This document shows positions 17,595 through 26,494 of a DNA stretch of 64,000 bases, piece by piece. This DNA comes from Bacteroidota bacterium (GTDB lineage: Bacteria; Bacteroidota; Bacteroidia; Bacteroidales; Porphyromonadaceae). The stretch covers positions 1 through 64,000 of the forward strand of contig JAEWWU010000014.1 in the NCBI GenBank assembly GCA_023396255.1. The letters are read 5' to 3'. A program made the translations under genes and the position numbers. The first letter of the stretch is position 1; each line of letters starts with the position of its first letter. Under the pieces are notes generated by a model, which did not search any database, was not told the DNA's origin, and worked only from the letters and a program-made list of their open reading frames with translations.

Positions 17595-17780
17595 ATGATT
17601 GAAAAGGAAGATTTGTTGCGTAAGCATACTATACAAATCAATTTGAACTCCATTGAATACGAGGCTTTTAACAACTATTGTAGGATTCACCACATAGACA
17701 ATAGATCTAAATTTATTAGACAAGTCTTAATGAGCGAGATTGTCCGTACTTTGGCTTACGAGGGTCCTACGTTGTTTTGA
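17595..17780 (+). CDS. Small ribbon-helix-helix-like protein
   Basis: A 61-residue protein whose sequence HTIQINLNSIEYEAFNNYC (basic start, beta strand) followed by helices (RSKFIRQVLMSEIVRTL) fits the ribbon-helix-helix DNA-binding fold of the Arc/MetJ type. It begins 28 nt after the TlpA-like gene, and its stop codon TGA (17778-17780) overlaps the ATG of tadA (17780), which argues for a translated, coupled gene. No partner toxin is visible, so it is not an obvious antitoxin. DNA target unknown. Confidence 0.6.
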   Translation: MIEKEDLLRKHTIQINLNSIEYEAFNNYCRIHHIDNRSKFIRQVLMSEIVRTLAYEGPTLF

Positions 17781-18223
17781 TGAAAGAAATAGAGGATAAA
17801 CAATTTATGCAGCGAGCTTTGGAAGAAGCTCGCTATGCTTTTGAAAGGGATGAAATTCCTATCGGGGCAGTTGTTGTTTGCAATGGAAGGGTTATTGCAT
17901 CCGCTCACAATCAGGTTGAACGACTAACGGATACAACGGCACACGCCGAAATGATAGCTATAACTTCTGCTTCCAATTATTTAGGTAGTAAGTTTCTGGA
18001 GGATTGTACTTTGTATGTCACGGTAGAACCGTGTCCTATGTGTATGGGAGCAATTCGATGGAGCAGGATGGGGCGGGTTGTTTTTGGTGCCTTCGATCCA
18101 AAGGGAGGATATCAAACTTTTGCTCCACAATTACCACATCCCAAAACGCAAATAGAAGGAGGAATTTGCGGTGCGGAATGTGCCGCACTGATGAAGAATT
18201 TCTTTGCTCGAAAGCGTCAGTAA
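17780..18223 (+). CDS. tadA: tRNA-specific adenosine deaminase
   Basis: Converts adenosine 34 of tRNA-Arg(ACG) to inosine. A 147-residue cytidine/adenosine deaminase fold with THAEMIAI (zinc ligand His55, catalytic Glu57) and EPCPMCMGAIRWSRM (zinc ligands Cys85, Cys88). The frame extends by one codon to a TTG at 17777, but the ATG at 17780 is preferred. The start overlaps the stop of the upstream RHH-like gene. Confidence 0.93.
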   Translation: MKEIEDKQFMQRALEEARYAFERDEIPIGAVVVCNGRVIASAHNQVERLTDTTAHAEMIAITSASNYLGSKFLEDCTLYVTVEPCPMCMGAIRWSRMGRVVFGAFDPKGGYQTFAPQLPHPKTQIEGGICGAECAALMKNFFARKRQ

Positions 18224-18270
18224 TTCTTTTAGAAGAGGGATACAAGGTGCGCTATCTTCTCTACAATTGC

Positions 18271-18278
18271 TACATTTG
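18271..18278 (+). promoter_or_regulatory. -7 box upstream of folP
   Basis: TACATTTG, 27 nt before the folP ATG. No clear -33 TTTG at the usual distance. Confidence 0.4.
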
Positions 18279-18305
18279 CCCAACATTATTTAAGCAGAAC
18301 ACAAA

Positions 18306-19205
18306 ATGAGTCCCTTTCTGAAACCTCAAACACTACAAGCCGGATCCCGTTTATTCGATTTATCTATCCCTATTGTGATGGGGATAATGAATGTAACACC
18401 GGACTCTTTTTTTGAAGGTAGTCGGGTCCAAAACGAGGAGGCTGTTAGAGAAAGGGTGCAACAGATTGTTCAAGAGGGAGGGGCAATTGTTGATATAGGA
18501 GCTTGTTCCACACGTCCGGGTTCCATTCAGATAAACACTCAAGAAGAGATAAAAAGACTTCGGAGACCCCTTGAAATCTTATCAAAGGAGTTTCCTGAAT
18601 TGGCTATATCGGTGGATACCTATCGTGCAGATGTTGCTCGGATGTGTGCGGAGGAATATGGAGTTCAGTTTATAAATGATATATCGGGAGGATTGGAAGA
18701 TCCCAGAATGTTTTCTACCGTATCTGAACTTCCCGTGGCTTACATTCTGATGCACCTTAATAAGGGGATAAAAGATATGCACATCGTACCCTCTTATCCG
18801 AATGGAGTGGAGGTTGCTGTAACCGATTTTTTTGTTCAGCAAGTAGATCGTCTTCGCCAAGCTGGAGTGCAGGATATTGTTTTGGATCCAGGATATGGGT
18901 TTAGTAAGTCATTGGAAGATCATTATCGTTTGATGGTACAGCAACGTAGAGCTTTAGATATGCTCGATCTTCCTGTTTTAGTTGGTATATCACGCAAGCG
19001 AATGGTGCAGCAAGTGGCACAATGTACAGCGACCGAGGCAATGAATGGAACCTCTGTTCTACATTCTTTTTTTCTGTTTAACGGAATGGCACATATTATA
19101 AGAACTCACGATGTTCGTGCTGCAGTTGAGGCCGTACGCCTATCGCAAAAGATATTGGAAACCATAAAATCAATTCCTCAACAGTCTGTAATACAACGAT
19201 TCTAA
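18306..19205 (+). CDS. folP: Dihydropteroate synthase
   Basis: Joins 6-hydroxymethyl-dihydropterin pyrophosphate to p-aminobenzoate in folate synthesis, and is the target of sulfonamides. The TIM-barrel motifs are all present: MGIMNVTPDSFFEGS, DIGACSTRPGS, FINDISGGL, DPGYGFSKS and GISRKRM. Length (299 aa) is normal. cdaA starts 4 nt after its stop; a folP-cdaA pair is common in the Bacteroidetes. Confidence 0.94.
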   Translation: MSPFLKPQTLQAGSRLFDLSIPIVMGIMNVTPDSFFEGSRVQNEEAVRERVQQIVQEGGAIVDIGACSTRPGSIQINTQEEIKRLRRPLEILSKEFPELAISVDTYRADVARMCAEEYGVQFINDISGGLEDPRMFSTVSELPVAYILMHLNKGIKDMHIVPSYPNGVEVAVTDFFVQQVDRLRQAGVQDIVLDPGYGFSKSLEDHYRLMVQQRRALDMLDLPVLVGISRKRMVQQVAQCTATEAMNGTSVLHSFFLFNGMAHIIRTHDVRAAVEAVRLSQKILETIKSIPQQSVIQRF

Positions 19206-19209
19206 TGAT

Positions 19210-20004
19210 ATGGAAGCATTAAGTTGGCTTGCTTTTTCTATAAAAGATGTATTGGACATTTTACTTGTCGCTTTTTTCCTTTACTATATTTATCAAATTC
19301 TAAAGACAAGCGGAAGTAAAGCTCTCTTTTTAGGAATAGTTACTTTTGTCATTTTATGGATTTTGGTTTCTCAAGTATTTGGGATGCGTCTTATGGGGCG
19401 TATTTTAGACAAGTTTGTCAGCTTTGGGTTTCTTGTTATTGTTATAATCTTCCAAGACGAGGTCCGTAAACTGTTGGCAACCATTGGATCGTCTCAGCGG
19501 TGGAGATTTCTGACACGTCTCATTAGTTCAGAAAAACGTAAGGCAAAGGCAGAGGGAACAAAGTACATTGCTCCTATCGTTCTCGCTTGTATGAATTTGG
19601 CAAGAAAGAAGACAGGGGCACTTATTGCCATAGAGGGTGAGATCCCTCTAACGGCTTATATGTACACGGGAGAAACATTCAAGGCAGATGTCAATGCCCG
19701 TCTTTTAGAAAACATTTTTTTTAAAAACAGTCCGCTCCACGATGGCGCTATGATTATATCCAAAGGTTCTATTTGCGCTGCCGGATGTATTTTGCCGGTT
19801 TCTTCAGGAGAGTTGTCCAATAAAGATTTGGGATTGAGGCATCGTTCGGCGTTGGGACTTTCTAAGGAAACAGATTCTTTAGTTATTATTATCAGTGAGG
19901 AAAGAGGTAAAATATCTATAGCTCATAAGGGAAGCCTCTCTGTAGATATTGATGCAGATGAACTTCAGCGTAAATTGGAATCCTTTTGCGAGGCGATTAC
20001 GTAA
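19210..20004 (+). CDS. cdaA: Diadenylate cyclase CdaA
   Basis: Makes the second messenger c-di-AMP from two ATP. Three N-terminal membrane helices (about 12-32, 38-58, 68-88) are followed by the DAC domain with SPLHDGAMI (Asp178-Gly-Ala180) and GLRHRSALG (Arg210-His-Arg212), the two catalytic motifs of the family. Length (264 aa) is typical of CdaA. There is no CdaR-type regulator beside it, unlike in Firmicutes. The probable degrading enzyme is the 7TM-HD protein at 13.7-15.8 kb. Confidence 0.93.
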   Translation: MEALSWLAFSIKDVLDILLVAFFLYYIYQILKTSGSKALFLGIVTFVILWILVSQVFGMRLMGRILDKFVSFGFLVIVIIFQDEVRKLLATIGSSQRWRFLTRLISSEKRKAKAEGTKYIAPIVLACMNLARKKTGALIAIEGEIPLTAYMYTGETFKADVNARLLENIFFKNSPLHDGAMIISKGSICAAGCILPVSSGELSNKDLGLRHRSALGLSKETDSLVIIISEERGKISIAHKGSLSVDIDADELQRKLESFCEAIT

Positions 20005-20112
20005 TTCTCGTATGGATATTTGAAGTTTCAAAAAGAGGTATTGCTCCAAATGAGTATATTGATCTTTTTTTCTTGTATTGTTAGTTTCGATTGGATAGAT
20101 AATAAGAAAGTT

Positions 20113-20760
20113 ATGGCAATAATTTCTCCTTCTCTGCTGAGCGCAGATTTTTTGCATCTACAACAGGATGTAGAGATGATTAACAATAGTGATGCCAAAT
20201 GGCTACACATAGATGTAATGGATGGTGTCTTTGTTCCCAATATATCCTTTGGTTTTCCCATTTTAGAAGCCATTGCTCCCATTTGTCGAAAACCGTTGGA
20301 CGTACATCTTATGATTGTGGAGCCGGACAAATTTATAGATAGATTTGCTGCTCTTGGAATTGAATTTATGAATGTACACTATGAGGTGTGTAATCATTTA
20401 CATCGAACCTTAGGGGCCATACGTGAAAAAGGGATGCGTCCGGCCGTTACTCTTAATCCACACACACCGGTGGAGGTTTTGTACGATATCTTACCAATGG
20501 TCGATATGGTCTTGTTGATGAGTGTTAATCCGGGCTTTGGTGGGCAAAAGTTCATAGAGCAGACGATAGATAAAACTCGTCGTCTTAAACAAATGATTGC
20601 GGAAAAAGGATACAAAATCCTTGTGGAGATCGATGGGGGAGTAAATCTTGAAACAGGTAAGAAATTAGTGGAGGCCGGAGCGGATGCTTTGGTTGCTGGG
20701 AGCTTTGTCTTCAATAGTTCGGAGCCACTGCAAATAATAGAGCGGTTGGCTCATCTCTGA
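20113..20760 (+). CDS. rpe: Ribulose-phosphate 3-epimerase
   Basis: Interconverts ribulose 5-phosphate and xylulose 5-phosphate in the pentose phosphate pathway. A TIM barrel with ISPSLLSADF, LHIDVMDGVFVPN (metal ligands His32, Asp34), HLMIVEP, MSVNPGFGGQ and EIDGGV. ATG 20113 gives the usual 215 residues. The frame is open to a TTG at 20020, but those 31 hydrophobic residues are foreign to the family. Confidence 0.94.
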   Translation: MAIISPSLLSADFLHLQQDVEMINNSDAKWLHIDVMDGVFVPNISFGFPILEAIAPICRKPLDVHLMIVEPDKFIDRFAALGIEFMNVHYEVCNHLHRTLGAIREKGMRPAVTLNPHTPVEVLYDILPMVDMVLLMSVNPGFGGQKFIEQTIDKTRRLKQMIAEKGYKILVEIDGGVNLETGKKLVEAGADALVAGSFVFNSSEPLQIIERLAHL

Positions 20761-20791
20761 ATATCTTTTTTTAGTGGTCACGCATTCGCAA

Positions 20792-22345
20792 ATGGATATA
20801 TTGACTTTTGCGTTATCTCGTTTGCGTCGAATTCCATCTCTTTGGGTATTGCTTCCCATTGGGGTCGGAATTTTGCTTGTGTACTATGGTTTTTGTATTT
20901 CTCCTTGGTGGTCGGTCATTTTTGTCGGAATTGGAGCAGTGGGTTTGCTGTTCTCTTTGTTTTTGTCCCCAGCTAAGGCATTTAGATTTTCGTGGACTTT
21001 CAACTTATTCGGGGCTGTTTGTTTATTGGGTGGGGGAATTTTTTTAGGGCAACGAAGATTGGTATCTATAGAAGGTGGTGTAAAAAATTGGACGGTCTCA
21101 TCCACAGTGGTGGATTTTGTCATAACCTCAAATCCAATAAGGAGAAATCAGAAAATTAGAGTTGAGGCACAAATTCTCTCCAATCCTGAAGAATGGCAGG
21201 GCAAAACAGTCTTTGTCTATTTGGATAGTGCAGATGTAGCCTTGGAGGTGGGAGATGCTTTTAGTATAGAACACGCTCTATTGGTTCCTTCACTATCTTC
21301 TTCAAAGTCTTCGTATACAAACTATCTTTATTCGCGATCAGTAAGCGGTATTTTGTATTGTTCTCAAGTAGGTACCTCCGATCGGATTTCTGGGAAAATA
21401 TCCAAAAAGGGATTACAGAATATTTCTGTTGTGGCAACTGACATTAGAAAGCGACTTATTCAACAGCTTTACAACATCGGAGGAATTAGAGGAAGGGAGA
21501 TAACACTCTTATCGGCAATGTGTTTGGGGGATAAGACAAATTTGCAGGGTATGGAGGAGTCGTTTAGATCTATTGGGATCTCTCATTTGCTTTCAGTTAG
21601 TGGCTTTCACGTAGGAGTTATTTTCTTATTTTTCTCGTGGTTACTACAACCATTGTTCAGTCGATTTTCTTACGGACGTGTCATTTTGGCGGTATGTTTG
21701 TTTTGCTTAGTTTGGATCTTTGCATTCGTTTCGGGTTTCTCAATTCCTACTCAACGGGCAGCTTTAATGTTATCTTTAGTAATTTTTGGAAAAACTTGTC
21801 AGCAACCCATTTCCTCCACAAATATTCTTTTTTTTACGGCTTTGGTATTGATAATTGGAAATCCATTCATTTTGTTCGATATCGGATTTCAACTAACTTT
21901 CGTGGGAGTATTGTCAATTCTTCTTTTTATGCCCTTGTTTAGTGTATCAATGACCAATCCCATAATTCGGTTTTTGTGGACGACTATTTCTGTTTGCCTG
22001 TCCTGCCAAATCTTATTGCTTCCTCTTGCTTTATTCCACTTTGGGTCTGTATCTATTTTTTTCTTGTGGGGAAACTTTGTTTTGGGAATTTTATCAGTGG
22101 TAATTATTCCAGTCACTTTTGTCTTTTTGTTTCTCTCCTTTTTGGGTGCATACAGTTTTATTTTGGGCAAAGTGGTACATTTAGGAGCTTCTTTTTTTCT
22201 TCAATTGTTGGACTTCTTTGCCTTGCACTATGGATCTCAAGTCTTCTTCCGTCCCAATATTTGGATCTTAATGGGGTATTATTTATCCATAGGGATTGTT
22301 TATTTATTTGTCAAGAGGCATATGGAAAACCGATTTTTATATTGA
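20792..22345 (+). CDS. comEC: ComEC/Rec2-family DNA-uptake channel protein, short form
   Basis: A 517-residue polytopic membrane protein (an upstream GTG at 20774 is also open). An N-terminal hydrophobic region and a small OB-like domain (about 95-200) are followed by the Competence domain with LSAMCLGDKTNL, ISHLLSVSGFHVGVI and the helix-rich segment PTQRAALMLS. ComEC forms the inner-membrane pore for single-stranded DNA in transformation. The C-terminal metallo-beta-lactamase-like domain of many ComEC proteins is absent; the protein ends after the last helices. Confidence 0.85.
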   Translation: MDILTFALSRLRRIPSLWVLLPIGVGILLVYYGFCISPWWSVIFVGIGAVGLLFSLFLSPAKAFRFSWTFNLFGAVCLLGGGIFLGQRRLVSIEGGVKNWTVSSTVVDFVITSNPIRRNQKIRVEAQILSNPEEWQGKTVFVYLDSADVALEVGDAFSIEHALLVPSLSSSKSSYTNYLYSRSVSGILYCSQVGTSDRISGKISKKGLQNISVVATDIRKRLIQQLYNIGGIRGREITLLSAMCLGDKTNLQGMEESFRSIGISHLLSVSGFHVGVIFLFFSWLLQPLFSRFSYGRVILAVCLFCLVWIFAFVSGFSIPTQRAALMLSLVIFGKTCQQPISSTNILFFTALVLIIGNPFILFDIGFQLTFVGVLSILLFMPLFSVSMTNPIIRFLWTTISVCLSCQILLLPLALFHFGSVSIFFLWGNFVLGILSVVIIPVTFVFLFLSFLGAYSFILGKVVHLGASFFLQLLDFFALHYGSQVFFRPNIWILMGYYLSIGIVYLFVKRHMENRFLY

Positions 22346-22415
22346 TTGATAAAGAGTATTTTTGAAGAAATAAGATATCTTTCGCTCCTGTTCTTGGAAT
22401 TTTTTGTAAGTCCTC

Positions 22416-22445
22416 TTTGAATAGAGAACTCTTTTTGTAACTTTG
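22416..22445 (+). promoter_or_regulatory. Promoter of the polysaccharide dehydratase gene
   Basis: TTTG (22416-22419), 18-nt spacer, TAACTTTG (22438-22445): consensus match, about 110 nt before the preferred start. Confidence 0.7.
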
Positions 22446-22556
22446 CGGGGCAGTTTTATTGCGATGTTTAAGAGCCGTTTCTCTTAAGGCATATGAGATT
22501 GAGAATGAATGCTTGCTCGGGGAATTGGCTATATTGGACAAGAAAAAATAAAAACA

Positions 22557-24509
22557 ATGTTAGAGTCTGTAAGAGAAAAATTAAAGAACTTGGTTGGGCA
22601 TAAGTATGTGAATAGGAGAGTCATACTTTTAATAGACACGGTACTTTCTTTGTTAGGGTCTTGCTGTGCACTGTTCTTTGGCTACTCTCTATTTTCCGTA
22701 AAGATCTCGATGGGGGTTTACATCCTTTCCTCTTTGATTGTTTCTTTGGCTTTTTTACTTCTTTGGCGAACTAGTCAAGAACTATTGCGTCACGGAACAC
22801 TTTATGTAATTCGTAAGATTTTTTTATTCTCGATCACTAAGTTTTTTGCGTTACTTCTTATAATCTCTCTTATCTATTGGATAGATACCAAAATCCTGTT
22901 CTTAATGGTTTTGGATGTGATGTTTTCTTTCATCCTTCTGTTGGGCTTTCGTGCTATTGTTGTTGAAACGATGCGTTGGGTTCTGTCCAATGGAAACAGG
23001 GTCACAAATACTCTTGTTTTTGGTTTGGATGACAATACAATAGGATTGGTACAAAAACTAAAGGGAAATGTTCTTACTCCCGCTAAAATATTGGGGATTA
23101 TAACTTCCTCTGCCGAACAAACAGGGTATCTGGGAAAGGTCCGTGTCTATAACATATCAACATCAGAACAGTTGGTTTCGCTTCTAGAAAGGTTGTCTAT
23201 TAAGAGAGTTGTTTTTAATAACTATAATACGTTTGAAGCCAACAAAAGTTTAGCTCAGGTAATAATGGGACAGTCTGTGAAGATTTTTGTGGAACAGGAT
23301 CCAATGAGATTGTCTAAAATAGATACACCTCGTCCTGTGCAAGAGATTGAGATAGAAGATCTTTTGGGGAGGGAGCAGATCTTTCTTAATATGGAGCCTA
23401 TCCGTAATTACCTTAGAGAGAGGGTCGTTTTGGTGACTGGAGCAGCGGGTTCTATTGGTAGTGAAATAGTCCGCCAAATGGCTTCTCTTGGGGCAAAACA
23501 TATTGTTGCTTTTGATTTGGCAGAGACACCAACTCACAATCTCTCATTGGAGTTAAAAGACAAGTACCCAAACCAATCTTTTTCTTTTATCGTTGGAGAT
23601 GTACGAAGTTTGGAGCGTATAGATTACGTAATGAAGAGATTTCGTCCACAGGTAGTTTACCATGCAGCGGCTTATAAACACGTGCCACTGATGGAGTCGA
23701 ATCCGTGCGAAGCAGTCTTGGCCAATGTGGCGGGAACGTACAATGTGGCCTGTAAGTGTACAGAGTACAAGGTGGAAAAGATGGTGATGGTCTCTACAGA
23801 TAAGGCAGTGGACCCCACCAACGTTATGGGGGCAACAAAGAGAGCTTGCGAGAAAATAATTCAGAGTATGGATTATGCCATTAAAAATAAGCAGTTGAAC
23901 TGTTTCCCCACGCAATTTGTTACAACCCGGTTTGGAAATGTTTTGGGCTCTAATGGTTCTGTAATTCCCCTTTTCAAGCAGCAGATACTTTCTGGTGGTC
24001 CCATAACGGTTACTGATGAGCGTATAACTCGTTACTTTATGACTATTCCGGAGGCTTGTCAGTTAGTTCTTGAAGCTGGAATGATGAGTCAAGGGGGAGA
24101 AATTTTCGTTTTTGATATGGGTGAACCGGTAAAGATCAAGGACTTGGCTGAAAAAATGATTCGTTTATCCGGTCTTGAGCCGGGAAAAGACATAAAGATA
24201 GAGTATGTTGGTCTCCGTCCTGGGGAAAAATTGTACGAGGAATTGCTTAATGATGGGGAGTCTAATCTGCCTACAAGCCACCCTAAAATAACAGTTGCAA
24301 AGACCCGTTTTTCGGATTACAAGGCTATGGTTGAGTTCATTCCTACTCTCCTGGAGGCAGCTTCTTTGGTTGAACTCGGTAAAACTGTTTTGTTACTGAA
24401 GCAGTTCGTTCCAGAGTATAAGAGCAATAATTCAGCCGAGTATGAGGCTATAGATAGACAATTGGAAGAGGTTTCTAAGGAGCGAAACTTTTGTAAGGAG
24501 GGGTTGTAA
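22557..24509 (+). CDS. Membrane UDP-sugar 4,6-dehydratase (CapD/WbpM/FlaA1-like)
   Basis: A 650-residue enzyme of surface polysaccharide synthesis. Four N-terminal membrane helices (about 25-140) are followed by a CoA-binding-like Rossmann segment (TNTLVFGLDDNTIGLVQKL) and the extended SDR domain with VTGAAGSIGSEIVRQ (NAD-binding glycines 295-301). The active-site region VSTDKAVDPTNVMGATKR has Met where classic SDRs have Tyr, as is usual for WbpM-type UDP-GlcNAc 4,6-dehydratases. ATG 22557 is preferred over an upstream frame opening at 22509. The nearby glycosidase-like lipoprotein may belong to the same transcript. Confidence 0.88.
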   Translation: MLESVREKLKNLVGHKYVNRRVILLIDTVLSLLGSCCALFFGYSLFSVKISMGVYILSSLIVSLAFLLLWRTSQELLRHGTLYVIRKIFLFSITKFFALLLIISLIYWIDTKILFLMVLDVMFSFILLLGFRAIVVETMRWVLSNGNRVTNTLVFGLDDNTIGLVQKLKGNVLTPAKILGIITSSAEQTGYLGKVRVYNISTSEQLVSLLERLSIKRVVFNNYNTFEANKSLAQVIMGQSVKIFVEQDPMRLSKIDTPRPVQEIEIEDLLGREQIFLNMEPIRNYLRERVVLVTGAAGSIGSEIVRQMASLGAKHIVAFDLAETPTHNLSLELKDKYPNQSFSFIVGDVRSLERIDYVMKRFRPQVVYHAAAYKHVPLMESNPCEAVLANVAGTYNVACKCTEYKVEKMVMVSTDKAVDPTNVMGATKRACEKIIQSMDYAIKNKQLNCFPTQFVTTRFGNVLGSNGSVIPLFKQQILSGGPITVTDERITRYFMTIPEACQLVLEAGMMSQGGEIFVFDMGEPVKIKDLAEKMIRLSGLEPGKDIKIEYVGLRPGEKLYEELLNDGESNLPTSHPKITVAKTRFSDYKAMVEFIPTLLEAASLVELGKTVLLLKQFVPEYKSNNSAEYEAIDRQLEEVSKERNFCKEGL

Positions 24510-24538
24510 TGGTTATTTTGGGGCTTTGGGAGAAAAGG

Positions 24539-26494
24539 ATGGATAAAAAGCAATGGTTCAAGAGCATTGCTTTTTCGGTTTTGATGCCTTTGCTTTTTTG
24601 TGTGTGCCTTTCTTCTTGCGACAATGATAAAAAGGGAATTTTTTCACGAACTGATGAAGTGGACTATGTGAATGTGCAGATGGGATTGTATGATCTAGGT
24701 GCGGGGGTTGAAAACCAGCCTATTATACAATTGCCCAATAAGTTGCTTCGCGTAAAACCCTTGAGAGAGAGTTATCGTTCTACTGCTATTTCTGGGTTGC
24801 CCCTTTTTTCTCCGTTAGAACACAACAAGAGCATCATAACACTATTGCCGTACGACAAAACACTCCTTCGGGTGGACACTCTGGACAACGAAATAGACTA
24901 TGACAGTGAGGTGATCACCCCTTATTCCTATCAGATTTATATGGATAATTTGGGTATTCACTCCGATTTTACACTTTCTTCGCTATGTGGTTTATATCGG
25001 TTTTCCTACGACAAGGATAAATATGAAGCGAGTGAAGAAAAAAGCATATTGCTCGTGGCGGATTCTCTTTGTGAGTTCTCTGTAGATCAAGGGGGAGCTA
25101 TTTCCGGAATATGCAAAGTTAGCCCGGAGCATTCAACTAAGGTTTATTTTTACATAGAGTGTGCCGAGGATTTGGTTCGATACGAACATATCCCTAATGT
25201 CCAGCTTCGCAATTCGGTCTGCGATGGGGAGCGAGCTCAAATTTTAAAAATGACTTATTCTGGAAATCTGAGCCGATTAAGGTTGCGCTACGCGATTTCT
25301 TTGATTAGCATAGAACAAGCAAAGAGAAACCTGGCTGGAGAAATGCAGAGCTATGAATATATTGCGGGAACAAAAGCTGCGCGAAATGAATGGCAGAAAG
25401 TATTGAGAAAAATACAAGTGGAGGGTGGAACAACAGCCGATATGACAAAGTTTTATACAGCCCTGTATCGATCTTATTTGTGGCCAATATCTATTGTTGA
25501 GAACAATCGTTACTATTCTCCGGTATTAGATAGTGTTCTTTCCGTTTCTCCCCAGCAGCAGATTTATGTTTTGGATAATACCCTCTATTCGTATGAAACC
25601 ACACATCCGTTGCATCTTTTGTTGTCTCCAGATTTAGAACTACAAGTATTGGCATCCCACCTTAATCTACTTGACCAAGAGCAGGGGCAAGTGCATACCA
25701 ATACGACCTTGTTTTCTCCTATTCAATACAATAAGTCTTCTTACTTACTTCAAATATTTCTTGATGCTCAAGCAAAAGGAATGTTGGATTTGGACAGCAG
25801 AAGAGGATTTGAGTACATCAAGAGCTATACTCTTGACCCGAGTATGGATGCTTCCAATTATGATTTATGGTGCTTGGGACGTTGGGCTTCCCTGTTGGGA
25901 TTGGGCAGAGAAGCTGACAAATTTTTTAAGATGGCACAGAGTAAAGAACAACGAGGAGCCTTGCAGGCAGAAGATATTGAACATCTTTTAGCGAACAATG
26001 ATGGGGCTACCTATCCGGCTGCAATATCTTATGTAGGTAAAGCCGATCGACTTCTAAGTGATTTTTATGGAAAAACTAATATAACTCCGGACTTTTTTGC
26101 TTACCTCTTTTCTTATACAATGGCGGGTAGACCCAAGCAAGCTCAAAAGAATGTGCGTATCATCATAGACCGTTATTTCAGCTCTTTCTACTTAGGAGTT
26201 CCGGGAGAAGATCGTTATGGGGCACTAAGTTCTTCGTTGGTATTTGCTATGATGGGAATCTACCCTATAGCTCCTGGATTTAATGCTTACATCATAGGTG
26301 CTCCTGTTTTTTCCAAAATAAAGATAGATATGGGAAGTGGGCGTCATTTTGAAATTATGGCACCGGGAGCCTCTTCGACCAATAAGTATGTGGTAAACTC
26401 GGTTCTAAATGGTCGTCCATTGCATCAGTGCTGGTTCAAGCACAGCGATATTGCACAAGGAGGCAAGATTCTAATTACCCTAACAGATCACTGA
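24539..26494 (+). CDS. GH92-like lipoprotein, probably without glycosidase activity
   Basis: A 651-residue lipoprotein (signal ending LSSC, Cys27). It follows the glycoside hydrolase family 92 layout: an N-terminal beta-sandwich, then the (alpha/alpha)6 part with AKRNLAGEMQSYEYIAGTKAARNEWQ (in outline), FYTALYRSYLWP, and near the end SLVFAMMGIYPIAPG, NKYVVNSVLNG and AQGGKIL. GH92 enzymes are exo-alpha-mannosidases. The usual acidic catalytic stretch before SAWYVF (of the type GxDDxG) reads GEDRYG at 556-561, and the HxxPYLYN region is altered. Catalysis is therefore doubtful and a binding or structural role is possible. The start choice drops 10 residues that precede the signal peptide. Confidence 0.65.
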   Translation: MDKKQWFKSIAFSVLMPLLFCVCLSSCDNDKKGIFSRTDEVDYVNVQMGLYDLGAGVENQPIIQLPNKLLRVKPLRESYRSTAISGLPLFSPLEHNKSIITLLPYDKTLLRVDTLDNEIDYDSEVITPYSYQIYMDNLGIHSDFTLSSLCGLYRFSYDKDKYEASEEKSILLVADSLCEFSVDQGGAISGICKVSPEHSTKVYFYIECAEDLVRYEHIPNVQLRNSVCDGERAQILKMTYSGNLSRLRLRYAISLISIEQAKRNLAGEMQSYEYIAGTKAARNEWQKVLRKIQVEGGTTADMTKFYTALYRSYLWPISIVENNRYYSPVLDSVLSVSPQQQIYVLDNTLYSYETTHPLHLLLSPDLELQVLASHLNLLDQEQGQVHTNTTLFSPIQYNKSSYLLQIFLDAQAKGMLDLDSRRGFEYIKSYTLDPSMDASNYDLWCLGRWASLLGLGREADKFFKMAQSKEQRGALQAEDIEHLLANNDGATYPAAISYVGKADRLLSDFYGKTNITPDFFAYLFSYTMAGRPKQAQKNVRIIIDRYFSSFYLGVPGEDRYGALSSSLVFAMMGIYPIAPGFNAYIIGAPVFSKIKIDMGSGRHFEIMAPGASSTNKYVVNSVLNGRPLHQCWFKHSDIAQGGKILITLTDH

